From: an uncultured Demequina sp.
GTDB taxonomy: Bacteria > Actinomycetota > Actinomycetes > Actinomycetales > Demequinaceae
Assembly: GCA_937925595.1 (NCBI GenBank)
Contig: CALALQ010000159.1
Span: 1 to 30,447, forward strand
Length of the DNA stretch: 30,447 nt
Direction of reading: 5' to 3'
A program made the translations under genes and the position numbers. The first letter of the stretch is position 1. The number at the start of each line of letters is the position of its first letter. The notes under the pieces are model-generated. The model was not told the DNA's origin. It worked only from the letters and a program-made list of their open reading frames with translations, and did no database searches. Below, one piece after another: positions 1 through 8,634 of this stretch.

Positions 1-640
1 CGAGCGAGGCGAGGAGGCGATCGCGATCGTGCCGCTCGACTCCCCTGACCCGATCGCGCTCGGCACCCAGCAGGGCGTGCTCAAGCGACTCACCCCTGGC
101 GACGTGCCCAACAAGGACGCGTGGGACGTCATCTCGCTCAAAGATGGCGACCGCGTGGTCGGTGCAGGCGTCGCGCCCGACGGCTCAGAGGTCGTGTTTA
201 TCTCCGACGACTCGAGCCTGCTGCACTTCGAGGCCACCCAGTCCTCCGCTCGTCCGCAGGGACGATCCGGTGGCGGCATCGCGGGCATCAAGTTGGCTCC
301 GGGGGCGAAGGTCGCGTTCTTCGGTGTCGTTCCGGCAGACAAGGTCGAGGCGGCCGTCGTTGCGACCGTTGCCGGCCCTGCCGACGCCCTTCCAGGCACG
401 ACGCCTGGGGCAGCCAAGTGGACGCCGTTCATCGAGTACCCCTCGAAGGGACGCGCCACCGGCGGCGTACGCTCTCAGCGCTTCCTGAAGGGTGAGGACC
501 TGCTGCTTCACGCGTGGGTTGGTGAGGGTCCTGCTCGTGCGACGTCGAGCGCTGGCCAGGCGGTAGACCTGCCTGCGGAGCCCGGCCGACGCGACGGGTC
601 CGGATCAGCGCTGTCCGCGCCCATTCTGGGTATCGGGTAA
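1..640 (+). CDS. parC: DNA topoisomerase IV subunit A (ParC/GyrA family), C-terminal part only
   Basis: The reading frame is open from the left edge (first full codon at base 2) to a TAA at 638-640, so about 212 C-terminal residues are present and the start is outside the window. The segment belongs to the C-terminal beta-propeller that wraps DNA in GyrA/ParC proteins. The blade-type motif TQQGVLKRL is visible near residue 19, with further blade-like repeats (GDRVVGAGVAPDG, SQRFLKGEDLLLHAWVG). The tail DLPAEPGRRDGSGSALSAPI resembles ends of actinobacterial topoisomerase IV subunit A. The catalytic tyrosine domain is not in the window. It converges on parE, whose product would be its ATPase partner in chromosome decatenation. 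A GyrA paralogue cannot be formally excluded, but the parE/sigA neighbourhood favours ParC. Confidence 0.85.
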   Translation, partial: ERGEEAIAIVPLDSPDPIALGTQQGVLKRLTPGDVPNKDAWDVISLKDGDRVVGAGVAPDGSEVVFISDDSSLLHFEATQSSARPQGRSGGGIAGIKLAPGAKVAFFGVVPADKVEAAVVATVAGPADALPGTTPGAAKWTPFIEYPSKGRATGGVRSQRFLKGEDLLLHAWVGEGPARATSSAGQAVDLPAEPGRRDGSGSALSAPILGIG

Positions 641-933
641 CGCACTGGCTCGGCGGGCTTCTCGCCACTACTAGCCCGCTCCTTCCCACCGCTGGCGCGC
701 TCCACGCGCCGCCGCCCGCTGTAGCGTCGGCGCCAGCTGTAGCGTCGGCGCGAATCACGGCACGCTTGCGCGCGCCTCGGTCCCTTAGGCGAGGCGTGCG
801 GAGCTGCCGGGTTGTCGTCGCCGGTGAGGGTCGAGGTGGGGTGGGGGTCGGATCCACTGCGGCTCAACCGCCTCCTGGGCCAACTCACTGAGAGCGGACA
901 TGTGCCCCCCTAACGTCGCTGGTAAACCACAAA
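641..933. other. Convergent parC/parE intergenic region with 18-bp tandem repeat
   Basis: This 293-bp stretch separates the two convergent topoisomerase genes. I see no convincing gene in it; open frames on the minus strand have compositional rather than protein-like sequence. It contains two copies of an 18-bp unit beginning GCTGTAGCGTCGGCGC, at 718-735 and 736-753, which agree at 17 of 18 positions (only position 17 differs). A 7-bp inverted repeat lies at 653-679. The region looks like a transcription end zone for both genes. Confidence 0.5.
653..679. terminator. Possible hairpin after parC
   Basis: GCGGGCT at 653-659 is the reverse complement of AGCCCGC at 673-679, giving a 7-bp GC-rich stem with a 13-base loop, 12 bases after the parC stop. 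There is no T-tract on either side, so a classical intrinsic terminator is not shown. It is proposed only because of its place between convergent genes. Confidence 0.3.
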
Positions 934-3030
934 CTACGCGTCGATGCGGTTGACGTCCAGGCTCCCCGCGCCCGCGATGATGAAGTCGCGGCGGGGTGCG
1001 ACTTCGTTGCCCATGAGCAGCTCGAACATCTGCTCGGCGCGCTCAGCGTCGGCGGCGGTGATTCGCCGCAAAGTGCGCCGCTCCGGGTCCATCGTGGTCT
1101 CCGCAAGCTGGTCCGCGTCCATCTCGCCAAGGCCCTTGTAGCGCTGGATGTCGTCCTTGTACTTGCGTCCCGCACGTCGGAGCCCGGCCAGCGTCTCCTC
1201 AAGCTCGCGATCGGAGTAGGTGTAGATGTACTCGCGCTCCTTGCGCGCGGACCCCATCACCTCGACTCGGTGCAGCGGCGGAACCGCCGCGTAGACGCGC
1301 CCAGCGTCCACGAGCGGCCGCATGTAGCGGAAGAACAGCGTGAGCAGCAGGGTGCGGATGTGGGCGCCGTCGACGTCAGCGTCCGTCATCAGGATGATCT
1401 TGCCGTAGCGCGCAGACTCAAGATCGAAGGTGCGCCCCGACCCCGCACCAACGACCTGAATGATGGACGCACACTCGGCGTTGTGCAGCATGTCCGTCAG
1501 GGACGCGCGCTGCACGTTGAGGATCTTGCCGCGGATGGGCAGCAGCGCCTGGAAGTCGCTGCGGCGAGCGAGCTTCGCGGTGCCGAGCGCCGAATCACCC
1601 TCAACGATGAAGAGCTCAGACTGCTCCACATCATTCGAGCGGCAGTCGGCAAGCTTCGCGGGCAGCGACGATGTCTCAAGCGCATTCTTGCGGCGCGAGA
1701 TCTCCTTCTGCTTGCGAGCGGACACTCGCGCACGCATCTCGTTGACGATCTTCTCGAGCACGATCGAGGCCTGCGCCTTGGTGTCGCGCTTGGTCGAGTT
1801 CAGCAGCGCACCAAGCTGGGTCTCAACCACCTTGGCCACAATCGCCCGCACGGGCCCCGTGCCCAAGACCTCCTTGGTCTGGCCCTCGAACTGCGGCTCA
1901 GGGATGCGCACGGTCACTACGGCGGTGAGACCAGCGAGGATGTCATCCTTCTCGATGCGTTCGGAGCCATCCTTGCCCGTCAACTTGAGTCGACGGGCGT
2001 TCGCTTCAATGGTCTTGCGGATGACCTTCACGAGTCCCTGCTCAAAGCCGGACAGGTGCGTTCCGCCCTTGGGCGTAGCGATGATGTTCACGAACGAGCG
2101 GACGTCTGTCTCGTAGCCCGTTCCCCACCGCAGCGCGATGTCGACGATGCACTCGCGCTCGACCTCCTCGGAGACCAGCTGGCCATTGGCCTTGAGCACG
2201 GGAACGGTTTCCGTGTACGGCCCAGATCCCGTGAGTTCCCACGTGTCCGTCACCGCGGCGTCGCGGGCGATGAAGTCGACGAAATCGCGAGCGCCACCTT
2301 CATAGTGGAAGCGCTCCTCCACCGGTTCGGCACCGCGCTCATCGCGCACCACGAGCGTCAGCCCGGGCACCAGGAACGCGGTCTGGCGGGCGCGCGTCAA
2401 CAGCTCGTCGTAGGAGAACTGCGCGTTCTTGGAGAAGATCTGCCGGTCTGCCCAGTACCGCACTCGCGTACCGGTGACACCCTTAGCGACCTTGCCAACT
2501 TTCGCGAGTTCGCTGCCCGTGACAAAGGGAGTGAAGGGAGCGTCGGGCGTAGGGCCCGACGCTGGGTCGGCAAAGTTTCCCGGCTCGCCTCGGCGGAAGG
2601 CCATGTGGTGGGTCGCTCCCCCGCGGTCCACCCACACGTCGAGGCGCTCGCTGAGCGCGTTGACCACCGAGGCGCCAACGCCGTGCAGACCACCCGAGGC
2701 CGCGTACGAGCCGCCACCGAACTTTCCGCCGGCGTGGAGCTTCGTCATGACCACCTCGACGCCCGTGAGCCCCGTCTTGGGCTCGACGTCAACGGGGATG
2801 CCGCGACCATGGTCGCGCACCTCGACGGAGTCGTCAGGGTGCAGCACGATCTCGATCTGCGAGCCGAATCCGCCAAGGGCCTCGTCAACGGAGTTGTCGA
2901 TGATCTCCCACAGGCAGTGCATGAGGCCACGGGAGTCCGTGGTGCCGATGTACATTCCGGGGCGCTTGCGCACCGCCTCGAGGCCTTCGAGTACTGACAG
3001 GTGTCTCGCGGAATAGGTCTCTGTGGTCAC
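934..3030 (-). CDS. parE: DNA topoisomerase IV subunit B (ParE/GyrB family)
   Basis: This 698-residue protein is the ATPase and TOPRIM subunit of a type IIA topoisomerase; with ParC it decatenates daughter chromosomes. The GHKL ATPase domain shows EIIDNSVDEAL (general base E42, Mg-binding N46), DHGRGIP near 73-79 and GLHGVGASVVNAL near 114-126. The transducer segment contains GGTHLSGFEQGL. The TOPRIM domain has VEGDSALGTAK (E477) and DADVDGAH (D550, D552, D554), followed by QRYKGLGEMD. EGDSALGTAK, rather than the EGDSAGG of GyrB, favours ParE-type. The start is the GTG at 3030-3028, giving MTTETYSARHLSVLEGLEAV, the usual N-terminus. There is no Shine-Dalgarno sequence, but TAGACT lies exactly six bases upstream, suggesting a leaderless mRNA. 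The stop is TAG at 936-934. Confidence 0.95.
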   Translation of the reverse strand: MTTETYSARHLSVLEGLEAVRKRPGMYIGTTDSRGLMHCLWEIIDNSVDEALGGFGSQIEIVLHPDDSVEVRDHGRGIPVDVEPKTGLTGVEVVMTKLHAGGKFGGGSYAASGGLHGVGASVVNALSERLDVWVDRGGATHHMAFRRGEPGNFADPASGPTPDAPFTPFVTGSELAKVGKVAKGVTGTRVRYWADRQIFSKNAQFSYDELLTRARQTAFLVPGLTLVVRDERGAEPVEERFHYEGGARDFVDFIARDAAVTDTWELTGSGPYTETVPVLKANGQLVSEEVERECIVDIALRWGTGYETDVRSFVNIIATPKGGTHLSGFEQGLVKVIRKTIEANARRLKLTGKDGSERIEKDDILAGLTAVVTVRIPEPQFEGQTKEVLGTGPVRAIVAKVVETQLGALLNSTKRDTKAQASIVLEKIVNEMRARVSARKQKEISRRKNALETSSLPAKLADCRSNDVEQSELFIVEGDSALGTAKLARRSDFQALLPIRGKILNVQRASLTDMLHNAECASIIQVVGAGSGRTFDLESARYGKIILMTDADVDGAHIRTLLLTLFFRYMRPLVDAGRVYAAVPPLHRVEVMGSARKEREYIYTYSDRELEETLAGLRRAGRKYKDDIQRYKGLGEMDADQLAETTMDPERRTLRRITAADAERAEQMFELLMGNEVAPRRDFIIAGAGSLDVNRIDA

Positions 3031-3036
3031 CTGGCG

Positions 3037-3042
3037 AGTCTA
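3037..3042 (-). promoter_or_regulatory. -10 box (TAGACT) of parE, leaderless type
   Basis: Read on the minus strand, TAGACT ends six bases before the GTG start of parE. This spacing recurs at several other genes in the window and would place the transcription start at or next to the start codon. No good -35 hexamer is seen at 17-18 bases upstream. Confidence 0.55.
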
Positions 3043-3118
3043 GGTCGCCGCACCGACGTCGCTTGGCACCCACGCTGAGGTGTGCATGAAACGGCCTCGT
3101 ACGGGGCAGAACATAGAC

Positions 3119-3943
3119 ATGAGAACGCGACGGATGAGTGACAGGGTTCGACAGGTCGTGGTGGCCATCGGCGCCGCCGCGGCGATCATCGGGGCAGCTT
3201 GGGGTTCCGGAGCGTTCGGGGGAACTCCCATCGAGGATGCGGCTGACGGCGCCCTTGCGGCCGACGCCACCCTCGTCGCGCCCGCCAGCACCGCCTTCAG
3301 CATCTGGTCAGTGATCTACACGGGTCTCGCGCTGCTCGCCATCGTCCAGGCGCTTCCGTCGCGCGCCTCATCGCCGCACTATCGCTCTGTCGCCTGGTGG
3401 GTGCTCGCATCGATGATCCTCAACGTCGCGTGGATCGCCGTGGTGCAGGCCGGCGGGCTGTGGCTGTCCGTCCTGGTGCTGCTCGCCATCGTCGCCGTGC
3501 TTGTAGGTGCAGCACGGCGGCTGGGAGCGGCGCAGGACCGCAACCTGCTCGACCTCGCCGCCACTGACGTGACCGTTGGCCTCTACCTGGGCTGGTCGAT
3601 AGTGGCGAGCGCCGCGAACCTTGCGGCCGTCCTCGATGTTCAGCAGCGCGGCGTAGCGATTCTCTTGATTGCCGCTGTCGTCGCCGTCGCGATGACCCTT
3701 GTCTTCCGCCTCGCGAGCCGACCGGCCGCCGTGAGCGTCGCCCTTGCCGTCGCGTGGGGAGTCATGTGGATCGGCTTCGGCCGCCTCGACGACCCGCACA
3801 GCACCCCCGTCGCAGTGACCGCTTTCGTTGCCGCCGCGCTCGCCGCTGCCGCCGCCGTCTGGCGCTTCACCCGAGACCGCTCGTCATCGGGCATCAGGGC
3901 AACCGCAGCGTCGGCCCGCAAGAAGGTCAATGCCGCTCTTTAG
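3119..3943 (+). CDS. TspO/MBR-like (tryptophan-rich sensory type) membrane protein
   Basis: A polytopic membrane protein of about 274 residues with roughly eight hydrophobic segments. The segment AFSIWSVIYTGLALLAIVQ and the later GLYLGWSIVASAANLAAVL match the recurring Trp-rich FSIWSxIY and LGWSxVA signatures of the long TspO/MBR-related family. It is much longer than classical five-helix TspO (about 160 residues), so this is the extended actinobacterial relative whose ligand is unknown. The start is uncertain: GTG 3080, ATG 3086, ATG 3119 and ATG 3134 are all in frame. The last two put the first membrane helix close to the N-terminus, and 3119 is chosen. It is divergent from parE. Its 3' end overlaps the end of the convergent acetyltransferase gene by 17 bases. 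The C-terminus is basic (Arg/Lys). Confidence 0.7.
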   Translation: MRTRRMSDRVRQVVVAIGAAAAIIGAAWGSGAFGGTPIEDAADGALAADATLVAPASTAFSIWSVIYTGLALLAIVQALPSRASSPHYRSVAWWVLASMILNVAWIAVVQAGGLWLSVLVLLAIVAVLVGAARRLGAAQDRNLLDLAATDVTVGLYLGWSIVASAANLAAVLDVQQRGVAILLIAAVVAVAMTLVFRLASRPAAVSVALAVAWGVMWIGFGRLDDPHSTPVAVTAFVAAALAAAAAVWRFTRDRSSSGIRATAASARKKVNAAL

Positions 3944-4409
3944 CGGCCTGACCCCTGAGTGCCTGCATGGCGATATTGTCCGTCTTCACGAAGAAGCCCA
4001 ACTCGTCATAGAGGTGGCGGCCACGATCCGTCGCGTGCAGCTCCACCACCTCGATTCCGCGGCGATCGGTCTCTTCGAGCAGCGCCTCCATAATCGCGCG
4101 GGCATATCCCTTGCGATAGTGCTGCGGCGCCGTCGAGACCCATTGCACGTACGCAGCAAGGGGCGAGTGGCGACCCGGTCGCGGCAAGCGCGGAACGATG
4201 TTCACGAGCCCACACGACGCAAGCCCGCCTTCCGGGGCGTCGATCACGTAGCCGATGAGATCGCGGCCAAGGCGCTCTTTGACGATGCGCGTCGACTCCA
4301 GCGCCCACTGCGGCGTGGGCTTGGCGCCAACCGACTTATACATGAGCGCACCGAGGTGCACGATCTCGGCGGCGTCAGATTCGACCGCCTCCCGGACCTT
4401 CACCACCAC
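3927..4409 (-). CDS. GNAT-family N-acetyltransferase
   Basis: About 160 residues with the GNAT acyl-CoA-binding fold. It starts KVREAVESDAAEIVHLGALMY, as these proteins do, and carries the pyrophosphate-loop motif A as QHYRKGYARAIMEALLEE, related to the Q/RxxGxG/A signature. Near the end comes ELHATDRGRHLYDELGF, the usual beta-strand and YxxxGF element. The substrate is unknown. Three GTG codons stand in a row (4409, 4406, 4403). The first overlaps the TAG stop of the upstream membrane-protein gene as TAGTG, which argues for translational coupling and for a start within this cluster. The upstream in-frame ATG at 4475 would give an N-terminal extension lying inside the neighbouring gene and is unlikely. 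Confidence 0.75.
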   Translation of the reverse strand: MVVKVREAVESDAAEIVHLGALMYKSVGAKPTPQWALESTRIVKERLGRDLIGYVIDAPEGGLASCGLVNIVPRLPRPGRHSPLAAYVQWVSTAPQHYRKGYARAIMEALLEETDRRGIEVVELHATDRGRHLYDELGFFVKTDNIAMQALRGQAAKERH

Positions 4410-4747
4410 TAGTGCCAGAACACCGCAACAATGACGTTCACGAGCGTGAGGCCGAGGATTGCCCAGTAGGCCCACGTGACCGGCTTCTTGCGCTGTGACT
4501 CGGCAAGTCCCACGATCACGAGAGCGAGCAGCAGCTTCACAGTGATCTTGAAGTTGTCGACGTCCACATCATTGGCGTACGCGACGCCAACGAGTGCCAC
4601 GCCGGTGAGGATCTGGGCACGAGCGCCCCACAGCATGGCGGTGGTGATGCGCTTGGCTTCCGCACGCAGCTGGTCAAGGGCAGGGCCGATGATCGCGGCG
4701 GCACCTACCAGGTGCAGAACAATGAGTGCATAACGCAGGAAGGTCAT
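4409..4747 (-). CDS. Small four-helix membrane protein of unknown function
   Basis: 112 residues, not assigned to a named family. Four hydrophobic stretches are clear: around residues 6-24, 40-58, 68-82 and 90-111. The loops are short, with one charged loop (QLRAEAKR) after the first helix and another (ESQRKKP) before the last. There is no signal-peptide cleavage motif. The gene is first in a two-gene unit with the acetyltransferase, sharing the TAGTG stop/start junction. A TACGAT box at 4780-4775 is a plausible -10 about 27 bases upstream of the ATG at 4747. Nothing in the sequence indicates a substrate. Confidence 0.6.
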   Translation of the reverse strand: MTFLRYALIVLHLVGAAAIIGPALDQLRAEAKRITTAMLWGARAQILTGVALVGVAYANDVDVDNFKITVKLLLALVIVGLAESQRKKPVTWAYWAILGLTLVNVIVAVFWH

Positions 4748-4822
4748 CGCGAGTCCAATCGTCGGGTCATCCCGATCGTAGCGCTACACGGGCCGCTGCT
4801 CGTGGCGCCACGGCGTGGGCCA

Positions 4823-4828
4823 TAGGCT
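4823..4828 (+). promoter_or_regulatory. -10 box (TAGGCT) of the EamA transporter gene, leaderless type
   Basis: TAGGCT is followed by six bases and the GTG start at 4835. The same hexamer with the same six-base gap stands before the polyprenyl synthase gene at 8623-8628. A perfect 10-bp palindrome GTAGCGCTAC lies upstream at 4778-4787, between this gene and the divergent membrane-protein gene. Confidence 0.5.
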
Positions 4829-4834
4829 GGCGCG

Positions 4835-5806
4835 GTGACTGCCGCGCACTCCCGCTCCCCCGTTCGCGGAGCCGTGTTTGCGCTGACCGGCGCGCTGCTG
4901 TTCGGCATCAACGGCTCGGTGGCGAAGGTCGTCATCGGCGCAGGCATCACTCCCGAGCAGATCACGTTCCTGCGATCGCTGTCCGCCGCGCTCATCTCCG
5001 GCGCGGTGCTGCTGTTCACGGCTCGCGTCCACTTCCGGCTAAGCGCGCGCGAGATCGGCTACTTCGCACTGCTCGGCGTCCTTGGCGTCGCGATCATTCA
5101 GTGGCTCTACGCCGTGGCGATCGCCCGCCTTCCCGTTGGGGTCGCGCTGCTCATCGAATACACGGCCGTCGTGCTCGTGGCGCTCGCGGCGTGGCTGATC
5201 TTCAAGGAGCGAGTGCATCAGCGCCTGCGGATCGCGATCGCCGCCGTCATCGTGGGTCTCGCCGTCGTGGCGCAGGTGTGGGACAGCCAGCTCAACGCCC
5301 TGGGCGTGATCGCGGCCTTCGGCGCGGCGATCGCCTACGCGTTCTACTTCCTCGCCGGTGAGCGGGGGGTCGCGCGCCGCCCCGCGATGGCCGTCGCATT
5401 CTGGTCGACTCTCTTCGCCGCGCTGACGTGGGCACTGTTCTCGCAGTGGTGGAACATCGATCCGTCGCTGTTGGTCACCAGGGTGTCGCTCACCGGCGCA
5501 CTGTCCGACGCTGTGGTCCCCGTGTGGGTCCCGCTCGCCTGGGTCTTGACGCTGGGTTCGTTCGCTCCGTTTGTGCTGTCGTTCGCCGCGCTGCGGCACC
5601 TGTCAGCGACCGCAGTGGGGATCTTGGCCTCCGCGGAGGTGCTGTTCGCGTTTGTGGTCGCGTGGCTGTGGCTCGGCGAGACCCTTGCGGCGATTCAGAT
5701 TGCCGGGGCTGGTCTGGTGCTCGCGGGGATCGTCATCGCGCAGACCGCTCGCGACACGAAGCACGCGACGGTCGAGTCCGCAGCTGACCCGGCAGAGGTC
5801 CCTTAG
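4835..5806 (+). CDS. EamA/DMT-family transporter
   Basis: 323 residues with ten hydrophobic segments in two homologous halves, the layout of drug/metabolite transporter (EamA, RhaT/YdcZ-like) exporters in the cytoplasmic membrane. Each half carries the characteristic opening: FALTGALLFGINGSVAKVVI in the first, GVIAAFGAAIAYAFYFLAGE in the second. Both halves end in the usual pair of helices, with LLIEYTAVVLVALAAWLIFKE in the first and ILASAEVLFAFVVAWLWLGE in the second. The substrate cannot be read from the sequence; amino acids or metabolites are typical for the family. The start GTG 4835 has no ribosome binding site but sits six bases after TAGGCT. The short C-terminal tail is acidic. It converges with the yciI-like gene with a 19-bp gap. 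Confidence 0.85.
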   Translation: MTAAHSRSPVRGAVFALTGALLFGINGSVAKVVIGAGITPEQITFLRSLSAALISGAVLLFTARVHFRLSAREIGYFALLGVLGVAIIQWLYAVAIARLPVGVALLIEYTAVVLVALAAWLIFKERVHQRLRIAIAAVIVGLAVVAQVWDSQLNALGVIAAFGAAIAYAFYFLAGERGVARRPAMAVAFWSTLFAALTWALFSQWWNIDPSLLVTRVSLTGALSDAVVPVWVPLAWVLTLGSFAPFVLSFAALRHLSATAVGILASAEVLFAFVVAWLWLGETLAAIQIAGAGLVLAGIVIAQTARDTKHATVESAADPAEVP

Positions 5807-5825
5807 CCGCTCGCTTCCGAATGAG

Positions 5826-6124
5826 CTACGGGCGCAGCGGCGTCGCGGCGGAGTCGCCCACGACCGTGCGCCACGGCACCACGTCGTACGAGGTGATGAG
5901 ACCAGCCGTCATGTAGGCGTCTCGCTGAGCAAAGTCGTGAATGACCTGCGGGTCCTCGACGTCCCACACGATGATTCCCTCTGACACCGGATCCCCGGCG
6001 CCGCCTGCGAGCACGACGCGGCCAGCGTCGGCCTCTTTCCAGAGGTCGCCAAGGTGCTGGTTGCGATAAGGCTCGCGCAGAGAGTCGATGTTCTCGACGT
6101 ACTGGTACCGCAGCAGGTAGTGCA

Positions 6125-6125
<1 letters not shown>
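5826..6125 (-). CDS. YciI-family protein
   Basis: 99 residues forming a single YciI-like ferredoxin-fold domain. It starts MHYLLRYQYVENID, then RNQHLGDLWKEADAGRVVLAGGAGD, a II-W-VED strand and DAYMTAGLITSYDVVPWRTV at the end. Members are small dimeric cytoplasmic proteins with a conserved His/Asp pair and no firmly known role; some act as lactone or chloromuconolactone processing enzymes. Its ATG (6125-6123) overlaps the TGA stop of sigA by one base (TGATG), so it should be co-transcribed and translationally coupled with the primary sigma factor. No separate promoter is obvious. Confidence 0.8.
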
Positions 6126-7390
<1,265 letters not shown>

Positions 7391-7472
7391 TGTGCTGTAG
7401 ATGGGCGGCGTTAGTGGACCTGAGCGTTTTGGCCGACATCCTTTTCGTCTTGCCCTCGCGCAAATCCATTAA

Positions 7473-7504
7473 ATTGTAACGCGAGCAGCCGCATTTGCGT
7501 TCCC
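7473..7504 (-). promoter_or_regulatory. sigA promoter: SigR/SigH-like GGGAAC-N18-GTT overlapping a TACAAT -10
   Basis: On the minus strand GGGAAC (7504-7499) is followed by exactly 18 bases and GTT (7480-7478), matching the GGGAAY-N18/19-GTT consensus of SigR/SigH thiol-stress sigma factors. TACAAT (7478-7473) overlaps the GTT and looks like a housekeeping -10, although the hexamer 17 bases further up (AACGCA) is a poor -35. The promoter starts 30 bases after the DUF4192 stop and 83 bases before the first possible sigA start. Confidence 0.55.
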
Positions 7505-7533
7505 GAAACGCGCCAACTTCTCCAAGATTGCGC

Positions 7534-8529
7534 TCAGTTTGGTGCTCTATTGGCCCTTTGTCCCGCGGTTCCGAGCCAGCCCGGACCGATCCCGCGAGCG
7601 GCGGCCACGTTGACGAGTTCGGCAAGTCGGTAGTCACGGTCGTGCTCCAATGCACGCTGTGAACGCTCGAAGGCATCGGAGAGGTTCCCCTCCCACCAGT
7701 CGAGAACCGCGGCGAGGGTGTGCACTGCGGCTTGGCGCCGACGGCCCCTCGCCGCCCGCGCGACCCTCTCGATGACGGCACGGGATCGCTCCACGGACAG
7801 CGGCTCCGGCACGGCGTCGCCGTACATGGCGGCGTCGAGCGCATGGGCGATGGCCTCGGAACCCACGCCCTCGAGGGCGTCCTCGGCGGCGCAGTCGTCC
7901 GCTCCCAGGATCGTCAGCACCACCCAGTCGCGAAGGCACAGGTCGTCGAGTGCGGCGGCGAGCCTGCGTGCTGTCGCCGCGTCCGTCACTGCTCCATGAC
8001 GCAGCGCCTCGTCCCACTCTTCCGCAGCCTCGAAGCGCGCTCGGACCCGTTCGTGGAGTGCATTGTCTGCTCGCCGCCACTGCTCACGCGCGGCGGCGAA
8101 GAGGCGAGGCAGGCCCTCTGGCACGGCAGGGAGCTCCCTACCCTCCTCGGGACAGCACTCGGGATTGTGGCAGCCCGGCCGAAACCACCTGCCGTCAACC
8201 ACCGCAGCGAGCTCGACTGCGGGCACCGTGAACTCCACCTCAAGCCGCAGCCGCTCGAGCGCCGCGCACCCGTCGCGGATGTGCTCGGACGTGTAGCTGA
8301 CCAGCACGGCGACGTCCCCACCGCACGCTGCCAACTCCTCCGCGATGGCGGCCGCCGTCCCTGGACCGCTCGATTCATCGATGAGCACCGTCCTGTCGAT
8401 GAGCAGCGCCACGGTCGGCAGGCCAGCCGAGTTGAGGCCCATCGCCACGACCGCCTCGCGTGGCTCGCTGTCGATGACGTGGGGCACGCTGGCAATGAGT
8501 TGGGGCAGTGTCACGCGCATGAGTTCCAT
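7534..8529 (-). CDS. DUF4192 domain protein
   Basis: About 331 residues of the actinobacteria-restricted DUF4192 family, function unknown. The N-terminal TLPQLIASVPHVIDSEPREAVVAMGL is the usual family opening, followed by a Rossmann-like first half. The family hallmark DGRWFRPGCHNPECCPEEGREL, with cysteines that could bind a metal, lies in the middle. The C-terminal half is alpha-helical and TPR-like (AVLDWWEGNLSDAFERSQRALEHDRDYRLAELV), so protein-protein contact is plausible but inferred. The start is uncertain; ATG 8529 (MELMRVTLPQ) gives the usual short leader, while ATG 8556 or 8601 would add basic residues. It lies upstream of sigA on the same strand with 143 bp between, and is divergent from the polyprenyl synthase. 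Confidence 0.8.
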   Translation of the reverse strand: MELMRVTLPQLIASVPHVIDSEPREAVVAMGLNSAGLPTVALLIDRTVLIDESSGPGTAAAIAEELAACGGDVAVLVSYTSEHIRDGCAALERLRLEVEFTVPAVELAAVVDGRWFRPGCHNPECCPEEGRELPAVPEGLPRLFAAAREQWRRADNALHERVRARFEAAEEWDEALRHGAVTDAATARRLAAALDDLCLRDWVVLTILGADDCAAEDALEGVGSEAIAHALDAAMYGDAVPEPLSVERSRAVIERVARAARGRRRQAAVHTLAAVLDWWEGNLSDAFERSQRALEHDRDYRLAELVNVAAARGIGPGWLGTAGQRANRAPN

Positions 8530-8622
8530 GCGCCAACGCTTGCGGCAAGCGCCCATGCTCGCTCGGCCCTTGCGCTCAATGGTGGAAAACGACCCGTGCA
8601 CTCCTACCTGTGGACGCGGCTC

Positions 8623-8628
8623 TAGGCT
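8623..8628 (+). promoter_or_regulatory. -10 box (TAGGCT) of the polyprenyl synthase gene, leaderless type
   Basis: TAGGCT is separated by six bases from the GTG start at 8635, identical in hexamer and spacing to the EamA gene box at 4823-4828. No ribosome binding site precedes the GTG. Confidence 0.55.
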
Positions 8629-8634
8629 TGTTCC

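Noticed and set aside
1270..2997. Long plus-strand open frame (575 codons) antisense to parE
   Set aside because: It mirrors the parE codons; the protein is Arg/His/Val-rich without any recognisable domain, as expected for antisense frames in high-GC genes.
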